Below are positions 32,813-40,637 of a stretch of DNA of 64,000 nt, in pieces; position 1 is the stretch's first letter, and each line of letters begins with the position of its first letter. The stretch covers positions 1 to 64,000 of the forward strand of contig CANQWX010000004.1 in NCBI GenBank assembly GCA_947627665.1, in the 5' to 3' direction. Made by a program: the position numbers and the translations under genes. This DNA is from an uncultured Clostridia bacterium (lineage in GTDB: Bacteria; Bacillota; Clostridia; Christensenellales; Borkfalkiaceae). The notes under the pieces were generated by a model. That model searched no databases and was not told the origin of the DNA. It saw nothing but the letters and a program-made list of their open reading frames with translations.

Positions 32813-32852
32813 GTTGGTGTAGCTCAGCAGAAAGAAGTGTGTCCTTGCCGAC
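32813..32852 (+). other. degenerate 5' partial copy of tRNA-Thr
   Basis: GTTGGTGTAGCTCAGCAG matches the first 18 bases of the intact tRNA-Thr 63 bp downstream with one difference, and GTGTCCTTG weakly matches its anticodon arm. The rest has decayed: no acceptor 3' strand or T-arm is seen. It lies between the promoter and the functional tRNA, so it would be transcribed. Confidence 0.7.
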
Positions 32853-32875
32853 AGCAAATGTGTTTTCAGAATTAT

Positions 32876-32948
<73 letters not shown>

Positions 32949-32951
<3 letters not shown>

Positions 32952-32990
32952 CGGAAAAAGGGAATGCAAACGCATTCCCTTTTTCCGTGG
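32949..32990. terminator. long hairpin after tRNA-Thr
   Basis: A perfect 19-bp stem CCACGGAAAAAGGGAATGC with its complement and loop AAAC. The stem contains the T-run TTTTT and begins within the tRNA CCA. Confidence 0.8.
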
Positions 32991-33046
32991 AAAAAATAGG
33001 CCGCTCGGCCTGCCGACCGAAAAAGCATTTTCCCGTTTTTCACATT

Positions 33047-33133
33047 GTCATTTCGAGCGGAGCCGCAGGCGGAGTCGAGAAATCTCACATGATAATAATG
33101 CGGTAGAGATGTTTCGACTACGCTCAACATGAC
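33047..33133. repeat. TTTCGAG...TCGAGAAATCTC palindromic repeat
   Basis: GTCATTTCGAGCGGAGCC...GTCGAGAAATCTC on one side and GAGATGTTTCGACTACGCTC..ATGAC on the other, with GTCAT/ATGAC ends. It is related to the elements at about 30026-30061 and 36298-36395. Confidence 0.75.
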
Positions 33134-33144
33134 GTGATTTTGTA

Positions 33145-33210
33145 GCCCACCCCCTGAATCCCCCTCCGCGGGAGGGGGTTTGCCCACACCTTTTACCCTT
33201 TCCCTGAGGA
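33145..33210 (+). repeat. GCCCACCCCCT repeat, copy 2
   Basis: GCCCACCCCCTGAATCCCCC, hairpin CCCCCTCCGCGGGAGGGGG, GCCCACACCTTTTACCC. It matches 30128-30190 in reverse. With the preceding element it fills the gap between tRNA-Thr and the first HTH gene, which holds no gene. Confidence 0.7.
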
Positions 33211-33223
33211 GATAGGGGGCACG

Positions 33224-33478
33224 TCAATAGTTGATCATTTCTTTGTCGAAGAGATCTTCGATATTTACATTCAAGGCTTTTGCGATGGCATAGAGTTCGA
33301 TATCGGTGACGGTCCGCGAACGGTCCTCGATGCGCGAAATCGAGCCTCTGCAAACGTAAACTGCGTACAATTCAAGCATATTCGAAAGTTTTTGTTGGCT
33401 CATTTTCAATTTTTTACGAAATTTTGCAACATTTTCCCCAATCAAATTCATCTTTGCGCCATCGATGATCCTCGCCAT
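33224..33478 (-). CDS. XRE-family HTH transcriptional regulator
   Basis: An 84-aa protein with one Cro/C1-type helix-turn-helix: NVAKFRKKLKMSQQKLSNML, then RGSISRIEDRSRTVTDIELYAIAKAL and the common ending NVNIEDLFD. The start at 33478 follows AAAGGAG. It lies 23 nt downstream of a second HTH gene on the same strand, so they form a pair. The targets are unknown. Confidence 0.88.
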   Translation of the reverse strand: MARIIDGAKMNLIGENVAKFRKKLKMSQQKLSNMLELYAVYVCRGSISRIEDRSRTVTDIELYAIAKALNVNIEDLFDKEMINY

Positions 33479-33501
33479 AATTTTTCTCCTTTTTTATGCG
33501 T

Positions 33502-33708
33502 TCAATTTTCAATACCAGCGAGATAATCGATTGATACATGAAAAAATTTTGCAATCAGAATGAGCTTTGATAGGGTAGGCTCGCATTCTCCTCTTTCCCA
33601 CAGACTTATGATCGACTTTCCGACGTCAAGCTCTTTTGCAAGCTGTACTTGACCGATTTGTTTTTCTTGACGCAATTCTTTTAACCGTTCAGCAAATAAA
33701 TTATCCAT
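33502..33708 (-). CDS. XRE-family HTH regulator, probable autoregulator
   Basis: A 68-aa single-domain HTH protein: RLKELRQEKQIGQVQLAKEL, recognition helix GKSIISLWERGECEPTL, ending FHVSIDYLAG. The start at 33708 begins the domain; the longer frame from 33807 runs through the operator. Its ATG is 17 nt from a perfect inverted repeat that overlaps the divergent promoter, the usual arrangement for a regulator that controls itself and its neighbour. Confidence 0.88.
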   Translation of the reverse strand: MDNLFAERLKELRQEKQIGQVQLAKELDVGKSIISLWERGECEPTLSKLILIAKFFHVSIDYLAGIEN

Positions 33709-33724
33709 AAAAATATTTTTCCAC

Positions 33725-33757
33725 AATACTGGGAAAAATGCTTGACTTCCCAGTATT
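33725..33757. promoter_or_regulatory. inverted-repeat operator between divergent genes
   Basis: AATACTGGGAA (33725-33735) and TTCCCAGTATT (33747-33757) form perfect 11-bp arms 11 nt apart. The right arm starts on the last base of the -35 box of the plus-strand promoter, so a bound repressor would block it. Confidence 0.8.
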
Positions 33758-33770
33758 ATGGGAGTATAAT
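33742..33770 (+). promoter_or_regulatory. promoter of the SHOCT-domain gene
   Basis: TTGACT (33742-33747), 17-nt spacer, TATAAT (33765-33770). It overlaps the operator. Confidence 0.8.
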
Positions 33771-33811
33771 GATCCACAGAGAAGCAAAAAAACAAATAAA
33801 GGAACATGATT

Positions 33812-34525
33812 ATGAAAACAAAAGAAATGAAAGCGGTAATTTCAAAAAAATTCTCAAAGAGCGCTTGGATTCTATTGGTGTGTTGGGTAGGTATATTTGC
33901 ATTGTTAACAGCATTGTGTTTTGCGCTTGGGAAACAAAAATATTACAGCCCTTTAAGCGGAAATACTTATTATGAGTTATGTTGGTTAGGTATTCAGTAT
34001 GGAAAAATAGATTCGGAGCTATATATAGATTGGGATGGTTTCTTTATTTTAATTGTTATCTTAAATATTCTTATTTTTACTATTGTTCCGTTGATTTATT
34101 TGTTGATCAACAGACGGAAACGTAAATTGACCGAACTCACCGCCAACGATATGGAGATCGTAGGCTCCTATACGGGTTTTATCCCGATTTCGAAAATTAC
34201 ATTGAAAATGCCGATCGAAAAGATCGACAATATCGCCGCCGTCAAGAATTTCTTTTTCTTATACACGGGCAAGGCACTCCGTATCGCGTCTACGTCGGGC
34301 GTCATCCGCATTCCCTACGTTCTCAATGCCGATGAAGTCGTTGCGTTTCTTTCGGAGGCAATTGAAAAAGCGAAAAACAGCCCCGTGAAGGCGGTCGCGG
34401 AACAGGAAAAGCCGCAGGGCGACGCGGCGGACAGTTTGAAAAAACTTGCCGAATTGCGCAATGCGGGGATCATCACCGAAGAAGAATTCAACCAAAAAAA
34501 GAACGAGCTATTGGGAAAAATGTGA
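33812..34525 (+). CDS. membrane protein with PH-like and SHOCT domains, mosaic composition
   Basis: A 237-aa protein. Two hydrophobic segments (about 15-40 and 73-98) are followed by a bacterial PH-like region (ELTANDMEIVGSYTGFIPISKITLKMPIEKIDNI) and a SHOCT tail (LKKLAELRNAGIITEEEFNQKKNELL). The first about 300 bp are strongly AT-rich and the rest GC-rich, with a sharp change near 34120, so it may be a fusion of acquired and native parts. The ATG at 33812 has AAGGA at 8 nt; one at 33806 is too close. It is probably under the control of the divergent HTH protein. Role unknown. Confidence 0.75.
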   Translation: MKTKEMKAVISKKFSKSAWILLVCWVGIFALLTALCFALGKQKYYSPLSGNTYYELCWLGIQYGKIDSELYIDWDGFFILIVILNILIFTIVPLIYLLINRRKRKLTELTANDMEIVGSYTGFIPISKITLKMPIEKIDNIAAVKNFFFLYTGKALRIASTSGVIRIPYVLNADEVVAFLSEAIEKAKNSPVKAVAEQEKPQGDAADSLKKLAELRNAGIITEEEFNQKKNELLGKM

Positions 34526-34536
34526 GTATTAAAAGG

Positions 34537-34581
34537 CCCGAGGGGGGGCGGGGCGCATTCGGCGCCCCGCCCCCCCTCGGG
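34537..34581. terminator. GC-rich bidirectional terminator
   Basis: A perfect 20-bp stem CCCGAGGGGGGGCGGGGCGC with loop ATTCG, flanked by AAAA and TTT. It lies between the convergent SHOCT gene and dapB. Confidence 0.85.
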
Positions 34582-34594
34582 TTTCTCAATCTGA

Positions 34595-35341
34595 TTAAAC
34601 AATGCCTTTCAACATGTCGCTCATGTCGTAGAGACCCGCGGGCTTGCCGATGAGCCAGGCTGCTGCCTTCAACGCGCCTGCGGCAAAGACCTTGCGGCTC
34701 CGCGCGGAGTGGGAAAGGGTCACGATCTCGTCCTCGCCCGCGAACATCACCTCGTGTTCGCCCACGATCGTCCCGCCGCGCACGGCGTGAATGCCGATCT
34801 CGCTCTGATGCCTTGCGCCCACCATGCCGTGCCGTCCGTACACGTTCTCCTTTTCGCCCGCCTTTTTCACGCTCTCCGCAAGCATGAGCGCGGTGCCCGA
34901 GGGGGCGTCTTTCTTTTGATTATGGTGCCGCTCGATGATCTCTACGTCGAACCCGTCGCCGAGTACCTTTGCCGCCTTTTCCACAAGCAGTTGCAAAAGA
35001 TTGACCCCGAGGGAAAGATTCCCCGTTTTGAAAAGGGGGATTTTTTTTGCGTAGTTCTGAATGCGTTCGAGGTCGCTGCCCGTGTACCCCGTCGCCGCAA
35101 GCAATACGGGAACGCAATGCGCCTCGGCAAATTTCAGCCGTTCTTCAAGCCCCTGCGCGGAGGAGAAATCGACGATCACGTCGCAATGCTCGCTTACTTC
35201 CGCAAAGGAAGCGTGCACGGGATAGGGCATCGGAGCGGGGGCAACGTCCACGCCGCAGACGATGTTTTCGCCCTGCGCCTCGGCAAGTTCCGTTACCATG
35301 CGCCCCATTTTGCCGCAGCAGCCGCAAAGGAGAATGTTCAT
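34595..35341 (-). CDS. dapB: 4-hydroxy-tetrahydrodipicolinate reductase
   Basis: A 248-aa enzyme of the diaminopimelate/lysine pathway; it reduces HTPA to tetrahydrodipicolinate with NAD(P)H. It shows the Rossmann start ILLCGCCGKMGRMV, VDFSSAQG, the catalytic EIIERHHNQKKDAPSGTA (His-His and Lys) and the ending HSARSRKVFAAGALKAAAWL. The ATG overlaps the dapA stop (ATGA). In this spore former the product feeds peptidoglycan, lysine and dipicolinate. Confidence 0.96.
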   Translation of the reverse strand: MNILLCGCCGKMGRMVTELAEAQGENIVCGVDVAPAPMPYPVHASFAEVSEHCDVIVDFSSAQGLEERLKFAEAHCVPVLLAATGYTGSDLERIQNYAKKIPLFKTGNLSLGVNLLQLLVEKAAKVLGDGFDVEIIERHHNQKKDAPSGTALMLAESVKKAGEKENVYGRHGMVGARHQSEIGIHAVRGGTIVGEHEVMFAGEDEIVTLSHSARSRKVFAAGALKAAAWLIGKPAGLYDMSDMLKGIV

Positions 35342-36228
35342 GCTTTGACCTCCAGACCGCAAAGTTTCATCGCGTCTTGGAGCTGCCCGAGATGACCTTC
35401 TTCCAACGGCGTTAGGGGAGCGCGGGGAACGCCCGCCTCGAAGCCGAGAAGGTTCATTCCCGCCTTCACGGGAATGGGATTGACTTCCGTAAAGCACGCC
35501 TTGGAGAGGGGCAGGAGCAGGTCGCCGAGCTTGTTTGCCTCGGCAAGATTTCCGCTCAAAACCGCGGATGTGAGCTGTTTTTCGAGCTTGGGCGCGAGGT
35601 TGGAAACGACGGAGATGACCGCCGTGCCGCCCGCCGCCAGAATGGGCAGATTGAGCGCGTCCTCGCCCGAATAAAGGTCGCACTTTCCGCGGATAAGGCG
35701 CGCTGTTTCCATGACTTGCGCCATATTGCCGCTTGCCTCTTTGATGCCCGCCATGTTGGGGATCTCCGCGATCTTTGCCATCGTTTCGGGCAGAATGTTC
35801 ACCCCCGTGCGCCCCGGGACATTGTAGGCAATGACGGGGATATGTACGGCGGAACAAATTTCCCGATAATAGGCGACAAGCCCCGCCTGCGTGCACTTAT
35901 TGTAGTAAGGGGTGACGGCGAGGATGCCGTCCGCGCCGAGTCCCTCCGCACGTTTACTTGCTTCCACCGCTTTTGCCGTGCAGTTGCTTCCCGTGCCGAA
36001 GAGGAGCTTTGTGCGGCCCTTTGCATGCTTTACGGCAAATTGCATGACGGCGGCCTTTTCCTCCTCCGTCATGGTGGCGGGTTCGCCCGTCGTACCCAAA
36101 ATGACGAGCGCGTCCGTGCCGTTTTCGATCTGGTAGTCGATCATCTTGCCAAGCGCGCCGAAATTTACCCCGTCCGCCGTAAAGGGGGTGATCATCGCCG
36201 TCGCCGAGCCTTTCAAAAATCCTGTCAT
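35338..36228 (-). CDS. dapA: 4-hydroxy-tetrahydrodipicolinate synthase
   Basis: A 296-aa TIM-barrel aldolase that joins pyruvate and aspartate semialdehyde. Features: GSATAMITPF, LGTTGEPATMTEEEK (substrate-binding Thr-Thr), the catalytic Tyr in VIAYNVPGRTGVN and the Schiff-base Lys in MAGIKEASG. GGGAGAAAG precedes the ATG. It sits between asd and dapB; a palindromic repeat separates it from asd, so it may be partly independent of the asd promoter. Confidence 0.96.
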   Translation of the reverse strand: MTGFLKGSATAMITPFTADGVNFGALGKMIDYQIENGTDALVILGTTGEPATMTEEEKAAVMQFAVKHAKGRTKLLFGTGSNCTAKAVEASKRAEGLGADGILAVTPYYNKCTQAGLVAYYREICSAVHIPVIAYNVPGRTGVNILPETMAKIAEIPNMAGIKEASGNMAQVMETARLIRGKCDLYSGEDALNLPILAAGGTAVISVVSNLAPKLEKQLTSAVLSGNLAEANKLGDLLLPLSKACFTEVNPIPVKAGMNLLGFEAGVPRAPLTPLEEGHLGQLQDAMKLCGLEVKA

Positions 36229-36297
36229 AACTTTCTCCCTGTATCTTTGTATGCTTTTTCGCTTTTGTCTGTGTAGAGGGGGCCATGCTGTTTAATT

Positions 36298-36395
36298 TGT
36301 CATTTCGACCTGCGTAAGCGGCGCGTGGAGAAATCTCGCTTTATAACGCGGATGAGATTTCTCGACTACGGCTTACGCCTCCGCCCGAAATGACA
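36298..36395. repeat. TTTCGA palindromic repeat between asd and dapA
   Basis: A 98-bp imperfect palindrome with ends TGTCATTTCG/CGAAATGACA and inner GAGAAATCTCGC/ATGAGATTTCTCGAC. It is related to the elements at 30026 and 33047. It lies inside the asd-dapA-dapB run and could form a strong RNA hairpin there. Confidence 0.8.
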
Positions 36396-36454
36396 TTTCA
36401 GAATACTTACCTTAGGCGGAATTGACCTCCGCCGTGGGCGATCCAATTTGAAAT

Positions 36455-37534
36455 TTAGTCGAAATATCCCTCTTCCGCGAGGAGTTCGGCAAGCAGCACT
36501 GCGCCGCCCGCCGCGCCGCGCAACGTGTTGTGCGAAAGCCCGATAAAGCGGTAGTCGAAAAGAGGATCCTCGCGGAGCCGTCCCGCCGAAACCGCCATGC
36601 CGCCCTCAAGGTCGCGGTCGAGCTTCGCCTGCGGACGGTCATCTTCTTCAAAATAATGAATAAACTGCTTGGGCGCGGAGGGGAGAGCGAGTTCTTGCGG
36701 TAAGCCGCGATAGTTTTTCCAAGCTTCGAGAATTTCTTCCTTTCTCGGCTTTTTTTCAAAGGAAACAAACACCGCCGCCGTGTGTCCGTCCGAAACGGGC
36801 ACTCTCAGGCACTGCGCCGTGATCGTGGGAGTTGCCGCGGGAAGAATTTCCCCGCCTTCGAGCGTCCCCCAAATTTTGAGCGGCTCTTTTTCGCTCTTTT
36901 CCTCTTCGCCGCCGATATAGGGGATGATGTTGTCGAGAATTTCTGGCATGCGTGCAAAGGTCTTGCCCGCACCCGAGATCGCCTGATAGGTGCAGACCGC
37001 GACGCGTTCGATCCCGAAGGCGAGCAAGGGGTGCAGAAGCGGCACATAGGATTGCAGGGAGCAGTTGCTCTTTACCGCAATAAATCCGCGCTTGGTGCCG
37101 AGGCGCTTGCGCTGGAAGGGAATGACGGAGAGATGGCGGGGGTTGATCTCGGGGATCACCATGGGAACGTCTGGAGTGAAGCGGTGCGCCGAATTGTTGG
37201 AAACGACGGGAATTTCAAGCCGCGCATACTTTTCTTCGAGCGCGCGGATCTCGTCTTTTTTCATATTGACGGCGCAAAAGATGAAATCGGCCTTTCCCGC
37301 GAGCGTTTCCGCGTCCTTTTCTGCGTCGAGCACGACGAGGTCTTTCAGAGGCTCGGGAATGGGGAAGGGCATTGCCCAGCGGCCTGCGACGGCCTCTTCA
37401 TAGCGCATGCCCGCGCTTTTTGCGCTCGCAAGCAGAAAGACGGGCTTAAAATAGGGATGGCGGGACAGAAGTCCTACAAAGCGTTGGCCCACCATGCCCG
37501 TTGCGCCCACAATGCCGACATTGTATTTTCTCAT
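36455..37534 (-). CDS. asd: aspartate-semialdehyde dehydrogenase
   Basis: A 359-aa NADP-dependent enzyme that makes aspartate semialdehyde from aspartyl phosphate, upstream of dapA. NADP loop VGIVGATGMVGQRFV, catalytic Cys in VKSNCSLQSYVPLL, then TYQAISGAGK and the conserved VSDGHTAAV with its His. This arrangement belongs to the fungal/archaeal-type subgroup rather than the E. coli one, as often seen in clostridia. The start follows GAGGT. It is first in the asd-dapA-dapB cluster. Confidence 0.95.
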   Translation of the reverse strand: MRKYNVGIVGATGMVGQRFVGLLSRHPYFKPVFLLASAKSAGMRYEEAVAGRWAMPFPIPEPLKDLVVLDAEKDAETLAGKADFIFCAVNMKKDEIRALEEKYARLEIPVVSNNSAHRFTPDVPMVIPEINPRHLSVIPFQRKRLGTKRGFIAVKSNCSLQSYVPLLHPLLAFGIERVAVCTYQAISGAGKTFARMPEILDNIIPYIGGEEEKSEKEPLKIWGTLEGGEILPAATPTITAQCLRVPVSDGHTAAVFVSFEKKPRKEEILEAWKNYRGLPQELALPSAPKQFIHYFEEDDRPQAKLDRDLEGGMAVSAGRLREDPLFDYRFIGLSHNTLRGAAGGAVLLAELLAEEGYFD

Positions 37535-37596
37535 CGACGCACCTCGTTCATCGGTAAAAAAAGGGCAACGACTGCGTCGCCGCCCATATCACGGTC

Positions 37597-37625
37597 ATTT
37601 TAACACATAAGGGCGGAAAAGTCAA
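37597..37625 (-). promoter_or_regulatory. asd promoter
   Basis: Minus strand: TTGACT (37620-37625), 17-nt spacer, TAAAAT (37597-37602). The leader is about 55 nt, too short for a lysine riboswitch. Confidence 0.75.
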
Positions 37626-37644
37626 AGAATTTGCCCGATTTTAA

Positions 37645-37673
37645 TTGAATTATTTTTTGTTTTGTAGTACAAT
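37645..37673 (+). promoter_or_regulatory. promoter of the YesL-like to DUF3737 run
   Basis: TTGAAT (37645-37650), 17-nt spacer, TACAAT (37668-37673). It is divergent from the asd promoter, with the two -35 boxes 19 nt apart. Confidence 0.7.
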
Positions 37674-37729
37674 GACAATATCTCGGTTTTCCGTTTCTTT
37701 TCGGGAAACCGCCGAAACGGAGTAACGCT

Positions 37730-39031
37730 ATGGCAGAAAAAGAACACAAGGGTCTGGTCGCCCGTTGGCTAGAGGGCAAGGAGCGCAGTGAAGATTATGC
37801 GCGCAGCACCCTTCCCACCAACCGTTTTTCGCTTTTTTGGGATATTTTGAAGGGGAGGTTCGGCAGGCTGGTGCTGGTAAACCTGCTCGTGCTCCTCACG
37901 CTACTGCCCGCGATTGCGATCTTTGTCTGGAGATTTCTTGCGATCGGGACCGATCTGATGATCGGACCCTACGATTCGAGCTTTATGATCGGATATCCCG
38001 CCGTACCGGACGCGACGGGGCTAATGGAGATGGTCCGTGTCAACCAGGACCTCGTCTTCTTCGCCATGCTCTTTCCCGCGGGCGCCATCGCCGCGCTCGG
38101 GCTGTCGGGCGGCATGTACATCATCCGCAACCTCATCTGGACAGAGGGCGTCTTTGTCGCCAACGATTTCCTCCGCGGGATCCGCCGCAATTATTGGAAC
38201 GTGCTCGAAGCGGTCCTCGTGCTCCTTCTCTTTCTCTTTCTCGCCCAAACGAGCAGTAACCTCGCCGACCTGCAGATCGCGCTCGGGAGCCGCTACGCGG
38301 GTTGGCTGATCGCCTCCAAAGTAGTGGGATATATCTTTCTCGCGCTGGCGGTCATGATCTGCCTGTGGATGATCTCCCTCGGGGTAAACTACAAGCAGGG
38401 GATATGGGCGCTCTTCCGCAATGCGCTCGTCATGACGGTGGGGACCTTCCCCCAGACCCTGTTCTTTGCGCTCATCGCGCTCTTGCCGCTGCTGTTTTTC
38501 TTTTTCGGCATTTCCTTCCTCACTGCGATCGGGTTGGTATTCTACCTGCTGATCGGGGTATCCTATTTTATGCTTGTGTGGATGGATTACAGCCAATGGG
38601 CGTTCGATAAGTTTGTCAATCCCAATTTGGGCGTGTCCACGGGGCGCGGACTTTACAACAAGGAAACGGGGACGGTCAACCGCGGCCAGACGGACAAGCC
38701 CGCGGAGGACAGCGCCGCCATGCGCGAGTATCGTCGCATGATCGTGGCGCAGGGCAAGAGCAAGCTCGTGTCCCGTCCCATCAAGCCGATCGACGACGAC
38801 ATGGATCTGTATCAGCTCCCCGAATCTTTCAGCCGCGAAGATCTCAAAAAGCTCAAAGAGAGCAAGAACGCGATCGCCGAGGATGTGAAAAAATACGAGG
38901 AAGAGCACAAGAACGACGAGCAGTATGTCGAATACAACCGCCAGTTCGAGGAGCGCGAACGCGCGCTGCGCGAGGAGGACGGCAAGAAAAAGAAGCCGAA
39001 GCGTCCTCCCAAGATGTTGAATAAGCGATGA
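37730..39031 (+). CDS. YesL-like (DUF624) membrane protein with charged tail
   Basis: A 433-aa protein with about five transmembrane segments. The beginning (NRFSLFWDILKGRFGRLVLVNLLVLLTLLP) and EGVFVANDFLRGIRRNYWN are typical of the YesL/DUF624 family, often linked to sugar uptake but without known activity. The last about 140 residues are a highly charged, probably coiled cytoplasmic tail (KKYEEEHKNDEQYVEYNRQF, KKKKPKRPPK), which most YesL proteins lack. Its stop overlaps the methyltransferase start (ATGA). Confidence 0.8.
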   Translation: MAEKEHKGLVARWLEGKERSEDYARSTLPTNRFSLFWDILKGRFGRLVLVNLLVLLTLLPAIAIFVWRFLAIGTDLMIGPYDSSFMIGYPAVPDATGLMEMVRVNQDLVFFAMLFPAGAIAALGLSGGMYIIRNLIWTEGVFVANDFLRGIRRNYWNVLEAVLVLLLFLFLAQTSSNLADLQIALGSRYAGWLIASKVVGYIFLALAVMICLWMISLGVNYKQGIWALFRNALVMTVGTFPQTLFFALIALLPLLFFFFGISFLTAIGLVFYLLIGVSYFMLVWMDYSQWAFDKFVNPNLGVSTGRGLYNKETGTVNRGQTDKPAEDSAAMREYRRMIVAQGKSKLVSRPIKPIDDDMDLYQLPESFSREDLKKLKESKNAIAEDVKKYEEEHKNDEQYVEYNRQFEERERALREEDGKKKKPKRPPKMLNKR

Positions 39032-39765
39032 CCGTGGGAAAAGCATACCGTTATCTTTCCGAATGGTTCGAATATCTCAACGATGACTGCGACTATCCGA
39101 AATGGTCGCAGTATTTCTTAGAGGGCCTTGCGCGTTTGGGCGCAGGCCGCGAGGGGTTGGAGCTTGGCTGCGGGAGCGGCGCCTTTTGCCGCCGTCTTGC
39201 ACGGGCGGGATACCGCATGAGCGGGGCAGACCGCTCGCCCGAGATGCTTGCGGCCGCGGAAAATCTCGCACGGTCGGAAGGGGTGCGGGTTTCTTTCTTT
39301 TCGGCGGACGCCGCCTGTTTGCGCGCGCCTTCGCAATATGATTTTATCCTTGCGCCCAACGATGTCTACAACTATGTGCCGCCCACGCGGCTCGGCGGCG
39401 CGTTCCGCCACGTCGCGCTTTGCCTGAAAAAAGGCGGGATCTTTTGGTTCGATGTGAGTTCCGCGCACAAGCTTTGCGAAAAGGTTGCAAATACTATTTC
39501 CGCCGATGACCGCGAGGAGGTCACCTACCTCTCTTTCAACCGCAAAGAAGGCGACAAAGTGATCATGGACGTCACCCTCTTCGTCAAAAGAGAGGACGGC
39601 GCGTTTGACCGTTTCGACGAAACACACACGCAGTATATCCACGGCGAAGCGGAGATCGCAGCGGCGCTTTCCGGGGCGGGGTTCGAGCTGCTCTCGGCCG
39701 AGGGACATCTCGGCGAAGAAAAGACGCAGAGCGACAGGTGGAATTTTCTATGCAGAAAGAAGTGA
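39028..39765 (+). CDS. class I SAM-dependent methyltransferase
   Basis: A 245-aa protein with the SAM-binding motif LELGCGSGAFCRRL (about residues 46-59), motif II GADRSPEML and motif III FILAPNDVYNYV. It resembles small YqeM/Tam-like methyltransferases that act on small molecules or tRNA. The substrate cannot be told. It overlaps both neighbours (4 nt upstream, 16 nt into hslO). Confidence 0.85.
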   Translation: MTVGKAYRYLSEWFEYLNDDCDYPKWSQYFLEGLARLGAGREGLELGCGSGAFCRRLARAGYRMSGADRSPEMLAAAENLARSEGVRVSFFSADAACLRAPSQYDFILAPNDVYNYVPPTRLGGAFRHVALCLKKGGIFWFDVSSAHKLCEKVANTISADDREEVTYLSFNRKEGDKVIMDVTLFVKREDGAFDRFDETHTQYIHGEAEIAAALSGAGFELLSAEGHLGEEKTQSDRWNFLCRKK

Positions 39766-40637
39766 GCAAGATCTATAAAACGTTGGTGTGCGGCGGGGAG
39801 GTATCCCTCGCCGTGCTCGATACCACTTCCCTCGTGCAGGAAGCGATCGACCGCCACTGCCTTTCTCCCGTCGCCGCGGCGGCGCTGGGACGGACGATGA
39901 CGGCGACCGCCTATCTTTGCAGCTGGCTGAAAGCGGAAGAGAGCAGTCTTTATGTCACCGTAGCGGGCAACGGCGCGGGGGGTAAGATCTCCGTGTCGGG
40001 CGACGGCGCGCTGCATCTGCGCGGAAATATCGCGGTGCCGGATGTTTCGCTCCCTCTTCGGGCGGACGGAAAACTCGATGTGGGCGGCTGCGTGGGCAGA
40101 AAGGGCACGCTCACGGTGGTGCGGGACGACGGAGAAGGGATCCCCTTCGTCGGGACAAGCGAGCTTTTGACGGGCGAGATCGCCGAGGACTTTTCCGCCT
40201 ACTTTCTGACGAGCGAGCAGCGTCCGACGGCAGTCGCGCTCGGCGTGCTTGTGACGCCGCAAAGGGTCTGCCTCGGCGCGGGCGGGGTCTTTCTGCAACC
40301 CATGCCGGGAGCGAGCGAGGAGGCGGTCTGTTTTGCCGAGCAAAAGATCGCCGGATTTTCGGGCATTTCCTCTCTCATCGCCGAACGGGGCGCGGAGGGG
40401 ATCCTGAAAGACTGTTTTCATGCGGAAAACGCCGAAGCGCGGGAGATCGTGTTCCGCTGCCGCTGTTCGCGCGAAAAGGCGGCTTCGGCAGTCCTCTCGA
40501 TGGGAAGGGCGGACGCGGAAAAACTTCTGGAAGAGGAGGGCATGATCGCCGTCCACTGCCACGACTGCAATACCGACTATCTGTTCGGGAAAGAGGATGT
40601 CGCCGTGCTCTTCGGCGGGGAGAAGAAAGGTGAGTGA
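39750..40637 (+). CDS. hslO: 33 kDa redox-regulated chaperonin Hsp33
   Basis: A 295-aa chaperone activated by oxidation. N-terminal KTLVCGGEVSLAVLDTT, central FVGTSELLTGEIAEDF and YFLTSEQRPTAVALGVLV, and the C-terminal zinc redox switch with paired cysteines CRCS and CHDC. AGGTGG lies ahead of the ATG at 39750. It is translated within the YesL-methyltransferase run and overlaps the next gene by 8 nt. Confidence 0.95.
   Translation: MQKEVSKIYKTLVCGGEVSLAVLDTTSLVQEAIDRHCLSPVAAAALGRTMTATAYLCSWLKAEESSLYVTVAGNGAGGKISVSGDGALHLRGNIAVPDVSLPLRADGKLDVGGCVGRKGTLTVVRDDGEGIPFVGTSELLTGEIAEDFSAYFLTSEQRPTAVALGVLVTPQRVCLGAGGVFLQPMPGASEEAVCFAEQKIAGFSGISSLIAERGAEGILKDCFHAENAEAREIVFRCRCSREKAASAVLSMGRADAEKLLEEEGMIAVHCHDCNTDYLFGKEDVAVLFGGEKKGE

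Noticed and set aside
37535-37600. Lysine riboswitch ahead of asd
   Set aside because: The predicted leader is only about 55 nt and shows no multi-helix structure; L-box elements are about 170 nt or more.
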